DNA from: Sclerodactyla briareus | Taxonomy: Eukaryota > Echinodermata > Holothuroidea > Dendrochirotida > Sclerodactylidae | NCBI GenBank assembly: GCA_026419785.1 | Contig: JAODTK010005561.1 | Coordinates: 124,001 to 188,000 of the forward strand | Direction: 5' to 3' | DNA length: 64,000 bases | Shown here: piece by piece, positions 54,634 through 64,000 of the stretch | How the letters are laid out: the number at the start of each line of letters is the position of its first letter | How positions within the stretch are numbered: the stretch's first letter is position 1 | Translations under genes and position numbers: made by a program | Notes under the pieces: generated by a model | The model's input: the letters and a program-made list of their open reading frames with translations, nothing else | The model's database searches: none | What the model was told of the DNA's origin: nothing

Positions 54634-56425
54634 CCAGTTTCCTGACTGACTATTTGCCTATTTTGGTCCATTTCAGCTCATTTGTTCGTCTACCTTTGGT
54701 GGTTCCTGAGCTGTAATTGTACCTATGTATAGTTTTATTGCTTTTTATTTTATTTCCATTTATTTTGAAGACCTAACGTGACTTCCAGATATGTACATAT
54801 TTATTATACCGACTGTGCCATAAGAAACGATATTCCAAATTTACGGTCTGTGTATATGGACTGTATGTATGTACAGGACATACTGTATGCAAACACATGA
54901 CCATATGAGTGAAGACATCGTTGAGTAGAATCTACGTGAATTTTTCAACGAGAGACGGATGAATGAGAACTTTGTATAAATGAAGCTGGACATCAAAGTA
55001 GACACAACTGAGCTGAATTGGGACAAAGTATCCAAATATACGGATCAGTGAAATCTTGCGAGAGTGAACCAAGACAAAGGAGGGAAAGAAGTAAAAAAAA
55101 AATAGCAAAACTTTTGGAAAAATATTGGAGAAAGTTTTTGATGACAAGGTTACTTAGCCTTTGGACATTACTACTCTAGTGATATGACAAAATTGGTGGA
55201 TTATAATGTGGATGATCATATTTAAGACAATAACATTTTTAGCTATTTTAGCCATTAATTTGGCTTCTTCAGAATCTGCCTTCTTAATCTTGGGAAAACT
55301 GGGTCAGTCATGATATTTGTGGTGGTTATTGTGACTTGTCTGTTTTTTTCAGTAACATAGCTTTCACACCTTGCAATTTTGCTTTTAACCTGAAAGGATT
55401 GGGGAATCTAAGAAATGTTGTGGTGGCGTTTTTGAGGTTTCCTTCTATCTTTTGATTGTTCAGTAGTTGTAGATATGTTAGTTTAGAAGTTGAACACACT
55501 TTGGCACTGGTGTATTTGAATCAGACCCATTGGCATGTTGTGGTGGCTTGCCAAAATGGTTGAGTTACGCCAGTCAATTTGTAATTTTGTCAGTGAACAT
55601 TTCAAAAATGCCTTTCGAGTATTCTTCCGCGGAATAAATATTGGAGATGCAACACAAAAGAGGGCGACTCCATCAGAAACAAGTACCGATGAAACACTCC
55701 CGTTCAATTGTTGTGGTGGCAATTTTCTGGGAGTCCATGCCGGCTACCTCTGTTTCACTGAAGGTGCCAAAGAAATTGTGGCTATTTTCTTTACACCTTC
55801 AGTTGCATTCATGCGCAGATGTATGATTGACACATTTCCTTTTTTTGTATGGTGGTTGTTGTTATGAGAATCTGCAGGGGTCACCTGTATTTGAGTTGGG
55901 TCTTTCAAAATTGAAGACGAAGGATGGATATTGTTGTGGTGGCTATATTCACCTCGAAGTTTTAACAAAGTGGAAGCAGTACTCAACCTTTTGAAATGTT
56001 CACTTTCGATAGTCACATGCTCAAATGTAGTTTCAGTTGCACCAAGTTTGAATGGGATTATGCCAGTTCAGCACAATCCTTCTAACAAATGAATAATTAA
56101 CAATTGATTTGAATATTGAATTGCTTGCAGTTAGTTGTCAATTGTTGTTCTAAGTTCAGTTGTCAATAATGTTGACTGCGATATCCCCTAGAATTAAACT
56201 GATCACAGATGGCGGAAGTAAATGGAATCATGTGATCAGAATGAAGCTTTTGAAGAACCATGAGAAGAAATGAATTGAGAACCAAAAAATGTGTCCAATG
56301 ATTTAACAGAAAGTATAATTGTCATGGTATTTTATCATGCCTTCTGCCAATGTTGAATCGTGTTGTAAGTAACGCAATAATAAATCCACAGCAATTATTA
56401 AATAAACCAAATTTTGGTTGCGTGT
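54634..56425 (+). other. Probable 3' UTR with polyadenylation signals
   Basis: AATAAA occurs at 55633-55638, 56379-56384 and 56401-56406. Nothing up to there resembles a dispersed repeat. The region has four copies of TTGTGGTGGC. The open frame at 55535-55867 has no domain features. The transcript end is inferred. Confidence 0.55.
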
Positions 56426-56589
56426 TTCTTGAGGTGTTATACATTATTCTAGGAGCTTCTCCATGATCGTCACTCAGCTGAAAGGATTAATTTATGCACA
56501 CAGGCATGACATTTCTCATGAGTGCAGTTTCTAAAGAACGTAAGCATCAATCAAATAAGTGGACATTGGACATGGAGTTTACAAATTAA

Positions 56590-58720
56590 TCCGGAGGGTT
56601 CTCTGTTCAAGGAGAAGAGACAGAGTGATCACTTTGTTGTGTATCCGTCTGTCCGTACATGCAGTTCGATATTTCCTGACCACGAGAGCCATCATTCCGG
56701 CATTTCGTGTGGAGGTGTGCAAAGAGAAGAGTTGTCGATGAGCATCCACTTTTCTTCCCAAAAGACCACCATACTGATTTGCATATTTCATGAAAATTGG
56801 CCTGAAAACTTTTGTTCGAGATATCCTCTGCATTGGTGATGCAGTTCGATATGAGTGTAATACATGTTTAACTGATTAGATTTCAGGCATAAATGTGCTA
56901 TTCGGCATTTCCAAGTTTGCTGGTTCTTCACGAAACGTGTGGAAAGTGGTCTATTGTCTCAAGAGACTTAGAAGAGACTCCAAAGCAAAAATCACTTCGC
57001 CCCAGGTACTTGTATTTAAGGTGGGTGTGTGTGTCTTGCTTTCCCGTTAGCAGAATTTTCCTCTGAAACGGTAGAACCGATTTTATAAAATTTTGTACGT
57101 AGTATCGTTGGGTGAACACAATCTAATTAGATTTCAGGCACAAAAGTCACTAATTAAGTAGGGAAATTGGCCTATTTTCGCTCATACCATATAACCGGTG
57201 TGCACTGTCCATCTATCTATCCTTCTGTCAACAATTGGTTAATTTTACTCCCTGTCTGCAGGTCTGGGTTGATTCTGTGGTGGTAAGAAGAGTTGGGGTA
57301 ATTTGTCAGCAGTACCATCCACTTGTGATCTAGGGGTCATTTTTGACCCCAAAGGGGTCAAACGGTCAAAATGCTTCTCCTCCTAATTTGATTTAGATAC
57401 TCATTATGTGTGGTCAGTGTCCTCACTGACCACTGGTGCATACAGGGTGTTCAGGAATTTGAGGTCAAGGGTAATCTAGGGGTCAATTCCGTCCATTAGT
57501 AAAAATAATCAAAACGTTTCTATCCCACAGATTGGTTGGATTTTCTTTGTAGTTGTCAGTAGTGCTACTGACTGGTGGTACCTGTAGGGTGTTCAAGGAT
57601 TTTGGGTCAATGGTCATTTAGGAGGCATTTTGAACACAAAGGGTCAGTCATATTCGGGGTCACAGTCAACATACTTGTCCTACAGTATGATTTCGATAAA
57701 CATGATGACCAATAGTACATATGCATATGAAAAATTTGAGGTCAAAGGTCATCTAGGGGTCAAATTCTGTGAAAATATGCAAAATGCTCCTTATCTCACA
57801 GATCAATCTGAGTGTGGTATGAGCTTCTGAACCATTGGTTCTCCATATGTAATTTATTGTTTAAGCTCGTTAGCAGGGATACGGACGAACCGTAGGTACT
57901 ATCATTATTTGGTTTGGCTCATAGGTTTGATTTGGTTTGGTATGAGGCTGATGGAAGGGTTGGATTTTCTGCATAAAATATGCTAATTAAGTCACCTAAT
58001 TTGCATAATTCATGCATAATTCCAAAGTTTGCTGTATTCTCATGAAACTTGGTGGTATGATTAGCCTTCAGTTCCCAACATTTTTAACATAGACCTGGAG
58101 GTCATTCATGTGTCTCCTTTGCATACTTTTATGTCCAAATTCCAAAGTTTTGTTCAATTTTATGTAAGCTTTATGGGTATGGTCCCCCAAATTTAACATA
58201 GATCGAGTGACAATGAAGTGACGTACTGAAATGGTGTGTCCCAAGAGAACAAGCGAGATGTGTGTGTTGTTTAGTACGGTGTGACAAGTCACTAATAATG
58301 ATCAGAGGTAATATCTATGGAGTACTTTGATAATGTCTTTGACCTGGAAAGCGCTATATGAGTTATTAGTTATTATTATTGCTAACATGTGATGATGAGG
58401 TCAGAAGGTAAAAAAATGTGCTTATTAAAATGTGCTAGTTAAAAAGGAGTGTCAATTTTAGGATATGTGAGAGAGCTCTGTGTGCTATATATGTGAGACC
58501 AGCTCCTGCTTCAAGTAAAGATGGGTCAAAGGTTGGTTTTGATACCTTTTCAGCAATAGCATTGGGTGTGTGCATCACATCAAGGCAACTATCGTGTCAT
58601 CAAAGGTGTTCAATAACAGAACCTGCCAAATAATAACATTTTTCTGCAACACCTCTAGTGACTGTATGCGATACGCTGATATTTTGGACATGGTAAACAT
58701 CTTCATACCCAGAGGAAGCC
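56590..58720. mobile_element. Family D-related repeat block, copy 3
   Basis: The left part matches 19405-19735 (GTGATCACTTTGTTGT, CCGTCTGTCCGTA, CCATACTGATTTGCATA, GAAAATTGGCC). The interior has GGTCA-rich degenerate units (57290-57780) like 38180-38870. Later text matches the 20160-20720 region. The block is rearranged, with SINE B tail sequence at 58262-58370. Confidence 0.6.
58262..58375 (+). mobile_element. SINE family B, copy 3 (tail fragment)
   Basis: ACGGTGTGACAAGTCACTAA, TGATCAGAGGTAATATCT and AAAGCGCTATA match the tails at 35395 and 43415 in opposite orientation. Confidence 0.6.
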
Positions 58721-59790
58721 AACAAGCTTAGTCGTATCACAATCATGGACACTACAATACAAAAGCTATTATTGTCCATCACAGTGGTTTATTTGAATCA
58801 TTTTGGTTCTCCATTCAAGGAGGATTGTTTGGGTTAGAATATGAATCTGTGCAATCATAGTGTCTTTGGGTTCTTGTTGTTGTGTAGTTTGATCAAATTT
58901 TAATTGAATCCTGATTCTATAGGATCAATCAAATAGACTTGTTCCACAAAACCTGACAAGCTCTACTTCCTTAAATTTCTTTGGAACAGATGCCAGGTGG
59001 TAAATTGCCACTCAAGCCTGTCAAAACTTGTTCTGGCCCAAATTCATGGCATTTGACCATAATCTATCAACACTGATCCAGAGAAGATTTCCCTACATTT
59101 CTTGTTTCATTCAACTATATTTCGTTTGGGAACCCCTCCTGAAGTAAGGTTAGGATCAGGCGTACAGACAGACAGTGTTGTATGCAGTGTCATGCACCTC
59201 CAGACTTCACAGAACTGTGATTTTCATCAAGAGGATTGGGGAGGTTAGGGGAGGGGATTTCTCAATCAGGTTGAAATAGATCGTGTACCTTTCTTATATA
59301 TACGACAGCCATATTGTTCTGGATACAAGACGTTCACAACAGAACAATCATAGAATCTCCCCTCAACCAACATAAGTTTGTTTACACAATACGCAGACTA
59401 CCAGTGCAGTGGAGACAGAGTGGCATATATATGGCTATATTGTTATCGCATATATTGCTGTATTCTTGTTAAGAGCTGTAGTGGTTATCAGTTGATAAAT
59501 TTATAGAATACATCGGGGGAGGGGGCTTCAACTTTACCCATAAGCTAAAGAAGGTGCTGCGGTGGAGAAGGCTGGAAACACGACATCAATGCACAACCAG
59601 TCGAGACACATATAGCGATCGCCTTGTATTACCAAGTTGAAAGTATCCAATGTCAGGAGCATGATATCTTAGAGTTTGTTCAGGTTGAAGTTAATAGGAA
59701 GAACTCTTCCCTTCTTCCATTCCTATTCAAGGTCAGAAGAGGTTAAATTCAAGGTCCCAGACTGTTTTTAAACCAAGTGAATGATAGTAT
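58720..59790. other. Intergenic stretch, nothing recognised
   Basis: No coding signature, tandem repeat or tRNA-like head was seen in this kilobase between the family D block and the large minisatellite. Confidence 0.5.
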
Positions 59791-59799
59791 ATTGGATAA

Positions 59800-62700
59800 G
59801 TCAATGCCTAGTGGCCTAGTGTCTGTCAGCTCAGAGTTCTTGAATAGCTTGTTGCCTGCTGAGTAGCCCAGTGTCTGTCAGTTCAGGGCAGTTGAATAGC
59901 TATTACCAGCCTAGTAGCCCGGTGTCTGTCAGTTCAGGGCAATTGAATAGCTTGTTGCCTGCCTAGTAGCCCAGTGTCTGTCAGTTCAGGGCAATTGAAT
60001 AGCTTGTTGCCTGCCTAGTAGCCCAGTGTCTGTCAGCTCAAAGCAGTTGAATAGCTTGTTGCCTGCTAGTAGCCCAGTGTCTGTCAGTTCAAAGCAGTTG
60101 AATAGCTTGTTGCCTGCCTAGTAGCCCGGTGTCTGTCAGTTAAGGGCAGTTGAATAGCTAGTTGCCTGCCTAGTAGCCCGGTGTCTGTCAGTTCAGGGCA
60201 ATTGAATAGCTTGTTGGCCTGCCTAGTAGCCCAGTGTCTGTCAGCTCAAAGCAGTTGAATAGCTTGTTGCCTGCCTAGTAGCCCAGTGTCTGTCAGTTCA
60301 GAGCAGTTGAATAGCTTGTGCCTGCCTAGTAGCCCAGTGTCTGTCAGTTCAGGGCAATTGAATAGCTTGTTGCCTGCCTAGTAGCCCGGTGTCTGTCAGT
60401 TCAGGGCAATTGAACAGATTTTTGCCTGCTGAGTAGCCTAGTGTCTGTCAGTTCAGGGCAGTTGAATAGCTTGTTGCCTGCTGAGTAGCCCAGTGTCTGT
60501 CAGTTCAAAGCAGTTGAATAGCTTGTTGCCTGCTGAGTAGCCTAGTGTCTGTCAGTTCAGAGCAGTTGAATAGCTTGTTGCCTGCCTAGTAGCCCAGTGT
60601 CTGTCAGTTCAGGGCAATTGAATAGCTTGTTGCCTGCTGAGTAGCCTAGTGTCTGTCAGTTCAGGGCAGTTGAATAGCTTGTTGCCCGCCTAGTAGCCCG
60701 GTGTCTGTCAGTTCAAAGCAGTTGAATAGCTTGTTGCCTGCTGAGTAGCCTAGTGTCTGTCAGTTCAGGGCAGTTGAATAGCTTGTTGCCTGCTGAGTAG
60801 CCTAGTGTCTGTCAGTTCAGGGCAATTGAACAGATTTTTGCCTGCTGAGTAGCCCAGTGTCTGTCAGTTCAGGGCAATTGAATAGCTTGTTGCCTGCTGA
60901 GTAGCCTAGTGTCTGTCAGTTCAGGGCAATTGAATAGCTTGTTGCCTGCTGAGTAGCCTAGTGTCTGTCAGTTCAAAGCAGTTGAATAGCTTGTTGCCTG
61001 CTGAGTAGCCTAGTGTCTGTCAGTTCAAAGCAGTTGAATAGCTTGTTGCCTGCTGAGTAGCCCAGTGTCTGTCAGTTCAGAGCAGTTGAATAGCTTGTTG
61101 CCTGCTGAGTAGCCCAGTGTCTGTCAGTTCAAAGCAGTTGAATAGCTTGTTGCCCGCCTAGTAGCCCGGTGTCTGTCAGTTCAGGGCAATTGAATAGCTT
61201 GTTGCCCGCCTAGTAGCCCGGTGTCTGTCAGTTCAAAGCAGTTGAATAGCTTGTTGCCTGCCTAGTAGCCCAGTGTCTGTCAGTTAAGGGCAGTTGAATA
61301 GCTAGTTGCCTGCCTAGTAGCCCGGTGTCTGTCAGTTCAGAGCAGTTGAATAGCTTGTTGCCTGCTGAGTAGCCTAGTGTCTGTCAGTTCAAAGCAGTTG
61401 AATAGCTTGTTGCCTGCTGAGTAGCCTAGTGTCTGTCAGTTCAGAGCAGTTGAATAGCTTGTTGCCTGCTGAGTAGCCTAGTGTCTGTCAGTTCAGAGCA
61501 GTTGAATAGCTTGTTGCCTGCTGAGTAGCCTAGTGTCTGTCAGTTCAAAGCAGTTGAATAGCTTGTTGCCTGCTGAGTAGCCCAGTGTCTGTCAGTTCAA
61601 AGCAGTTGAATAGCTTGTTGCCTGCTGAGTAGCCTAGTGTCTGTCAGTTCAGAGCAGTTGAATAGCTTGTTGCCTGCCTAGTAGCCCAGTGTCTGTCAGT
61701 TAAGGGCAGTTGAATAGATTGTTGCCTGCCTAGTAGCCCGGTGTCTGTCAGTTCAGGGCAATTGAATAGCTTGTTGCCTGCTGAGTAGCCTAGTGTCTGT
61801 CAGTTCAAAGCAGTTGAATAGCTTGTTGCCTGCCTAGTAGCCCAGTGTCTGTCAGTTCAGGGCAGTTGAATAGCTTGTTGCCTGCTGAGTAGCCCAGTGT
61901 CTGTCAGTTAAGGGCAGTTGAATAGCTTGTTGCCTGCTGAGTAGCCCAGTGTCTGTCAGTTCAGGGCAGTTGAATAGCTAGTTGCCTGCCTAGTAGCCCA
62001 GTGTCTGTCAGTTCAGGGCAATTGAATAGCTTGTTGCCTGCTGAGTAGCCTAGTGTCTGTCAGTTCAAAGCAGTTGAATAGCTTGTTGCCTGCCTAGTAG
62101 CCCAGTGTCTGTCAGTTCAAAGCAGTTGAATAGCTTGTTGCCTGCTGAGTAGCCTAGTGTCTGTCAGTTCAGGGCAGTTGAATAGATTGTTGCCTGCCTA
62201 GTAGCCCAGTGTCTGTCAGTTCAAAGCAGTTGAATAGCTTGTTGCCTGCTGAGTAGCCTAGTGTCTGTCAGTTCAGAGCAGTTGAATAGCTTGTTGCCTG
62301 CTGAGTAGCCCAGTGTCTGTCAGTTCAAAGCAGTTGAATAGCTTGTTGCCTGCCTAGTAGCCCAGTGTCTGTCAGTTCAAAGCAGTTGAATAGCTAGTTG
62401 CCTGCCTAGTAGCCCAGTGTCTGTCAGTTCAGGGCAATTGAATAGCTTGTTGCCTGCTGAGTAGCCTAGTGTCTGTCAGTTCAGGGCAATTGAATAGCTT
62501 GTTGCCTGCTGAGTAGCCCAGTGTCTGTCAGTTAAGGGCAGTTGAATAGCTTGTTGCCTGCTGAGTAGCCTAGTGTCTGTCAGTTCAAAGCAGTTGAATA
62601 GCTTGTTGCCTGCCTAGTAGCCCAGTGTCTGTCAGTTCAAAGCAGTTGAATAGCTTGTTGCCTGCTGAGTAGCCTAGTGTCTGTCAGTTCAAAGCAGTTG

Positions 62701-62985
62701 AATAGCTTGTTGCCTGCTGAGTAGCCCAGTGTCTGTCAGTTCAGAGCAGTTGAATAGCTTGTTGCCTGCTGAGTAGCCTAGTGTCTGTCAGTTCAAAGCA
62801 GTTGAATAGCTTGTTGCCTGCTGAGTAGCCTAGTGTCTGTCAGTTCAAAGCAGTTGAATAGCTTGTTGCCTGCCTAGTAGCCCAGTGTCTGTCAGTTCAG
62901 GGCAGTTGAATAGCTTGTTGCCTGCCTAGTAGCCCAGTGTCTGTCAGTTCAAAGCAGTTGAATAGCTTGTTGCCTGCTGAGTACA
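59800..62985. repeat. 52-bp minisatellite, about 60 copies (3.2 kb)
   Basis: The unit is GTTGCCTGCTGAGTAGCCCA, GTGTCTGTCAGTTCAAAGCA, GTTGAATAGCTT. Two main forms occur at one site (CTGAGTAGCC and CCTAGTAGCC) and four at another (CAAAGCAG, CAGAGCAG, CAGGGCAA/G, AAGGGCAG). Multiple TAG/TGA codons exclude a coding repeat. Confidence 0.97.
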
Positions 62986-63129
62986 TGGAAGTTATTTCAC
63001 TAAGTATTTCAACTCGGTGACGGATATCATTTGGAAACTGATAAAGGGTTACATATATACTGATGATAACAAGCTCTGAGTATTCCTGGTGAAGCTGCAC
63101 TTTTTCCTATTTAGATTTATTGACAAAGC

Positions 63130-63590
63130 CATCCGTGTCATGGGATCAGGGGCGTTCGTCTTATCTATACTAGACTACGCGCCAATGTCGTTCTTGCCCT
63201 GTGACCTAATAAGTGAATCCTGAGTCTCTTAGACTGAAGGGCACTTGTTACTATATACGTGCCACCATAACCTCGCTTAATTAGCTTCATTGGCAGCCTG
63301 TTGGGAAATGCATTATGTTCAAAGTTTAATATTAGCGTATGTATGACTTGTCATAGTCTTGCTCCATCTTACCTTTGTGAATCCCTTCATTTGTATGTTT
63401 CTCATCAGAGGGGCTTGCAATCTGTTCAGAATTTGTATCAACTCATTCAGACCTTTAAGAAGACAAGGCGATCGCCAGAAACTTTCTCTCCTGGTTGCGC
63501 GATCAGCGATTTCTATTATTCCACTATCACACTACCCCTATCCCACAAACAACTAGTTCATGCAGACCATTGTCATGTCAAACGAACATC
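63130..63590 (+). mobile_element. Decayed 3' end of a non-LTR retrotransposon (LINE)
   Basis: Pieces read LHWQPVGKCIMFKV and then HSLAPSYLCESLHLY, in shifted frames. They match the post-reverse-transcriptase text LHWLPVxxRIxFKxL...HGLAPSYLxxLL common to CR1/L2/Rex1-type LINEs. The copy is 5'-truncated with frame breaks between the two blocks. Confidence 0.6.
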
Positions 63591-63599
63591 ACATATTTT

Positions 63600-64000
63600 C
63601 ACATATAACACATAAAAATTCCTAAAATAATATAATGACCAATAAGTTGGACTCTTATTACAACCGTCCCTTAATTAATCTACATGCCCCCCCCCCCCAC
63701 TCTTCTCTCCATGAATTTGATAATTGAATTTTTTATCCGGAAGACTCAGTCACTCACTCTCTTTGACCCAATATCCAGCTTGAAATGTTCTGAATCGCCT
63801 CATCACCGGCTTCTTTGCCTTTTAAAATCATTTCCTTCATTATTTGCAGCCAGGACATGCAACCCCCTCCCCCTCCTCCCTGCCAGGCAGCAAACACCCT
63901 CCCTCTTCTCCCCCACCACCAACAAACTATCCCCACGCAGCAGTCAAGGATGTCCCAAAATATATCTTTAGGGAACCTCTACATTTGTCCCCAGTCCCAT
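63600..64000. other. Window end, low-complexity C-rich DNA
   Basis: It has a poly-C run at about 63687-63699 and C/T-rich text to the end. No gene was recognised. Confidence 0.55.

Noticed and set aside
55535-55867. 110-residue open frame downstream of the gene
   Set aside because: No domain, no homologous pattern recognised; it lies in the presumed 3' UTR.
59800-62985. CRISPR-like array
   Set aside because: Units are contiguous tandem copies with no unique spacers, and the locus is in an animal genome; it is a minisatellite.
63301-63615. Separate host gene of 104 residues
   Set aside because: It contains the HGLAPSYL-type text of LINE proteins and is frame-broken; it is a transposon fragment.

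Overview
This window carries the 3' part of one giant muscle gene on the + strand, from about 1213 to the stop codon at 54631-54633. The gene belongs to the titin/twitchin (projectin) family. It is split into about 44 recognisable exons of mostly 100-350 bp, separated by introns of 0.2-3.8 kb, so this is an animal nuclear genome. A sea urchin or other echinoderm is my best guess. It rests on the gene style and the look of the dispersed repeats, and not on any database match.

Layout. From 1213 to 28472, single or paired exons encode Ig and FN3 domains in the order Ig-FN3-FN3, Ig-FN3-FN3, Ig-FN3-FN3, Ig-Ig-FN3-FN3-FN3, Ig-Ig-FN3-FN3, Ig-Ig-FN3. From 29863 to 34955, six exons encode a CaMK-type protein kinase that looks catalytically complete. 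A regulatory tail (35866-35974) follows. After it come seven Ig domains, a 25-base micro-exon, and one very large exon (47768-50336) encoding a basic, Ser/Pro/Arg-rich linker. A short acidic C-terminus ends at 54633. A 3' UTR with AATAAA signals near 56379-56406 is plausible. Beyond it, the window holds only repeats (to 64000), including a 3.2 kb minisatellite and a decayed LINE end.

The domains would act together as an elastic, thick-filament-associated scaffold: Ig/FN3 super-repeats for binding myosin, a stretch-regulated kinase near the C-terminus, and a phosphorylatable M-band-like tail.

Many domain-coding exons contain single-base losses or gains, mostly in short homopolymers, that break the frame although the protein signature continues in the next frame. 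Because splice sites and domain order are intact, assembly error is more likely than gene death.

The most unusual observation is that three introns begin with tandem copies of the preceding exon's own 3' end together with its splice donor (23812-25810, 34823-35330, 36975-38105). In the last case the unit is 39 bp and stays open in the reading frame of the gene. Other notable structures are an inverted pair of tRNA-derived SINEs, a foldback MITE ending about 33 bp before an exon, two non-autonomous elements with short terminal inverted repeats, and a pair of X-box-like palindromes next to a strong hairpin. I saw no virus-like element with recognisable coding parts.
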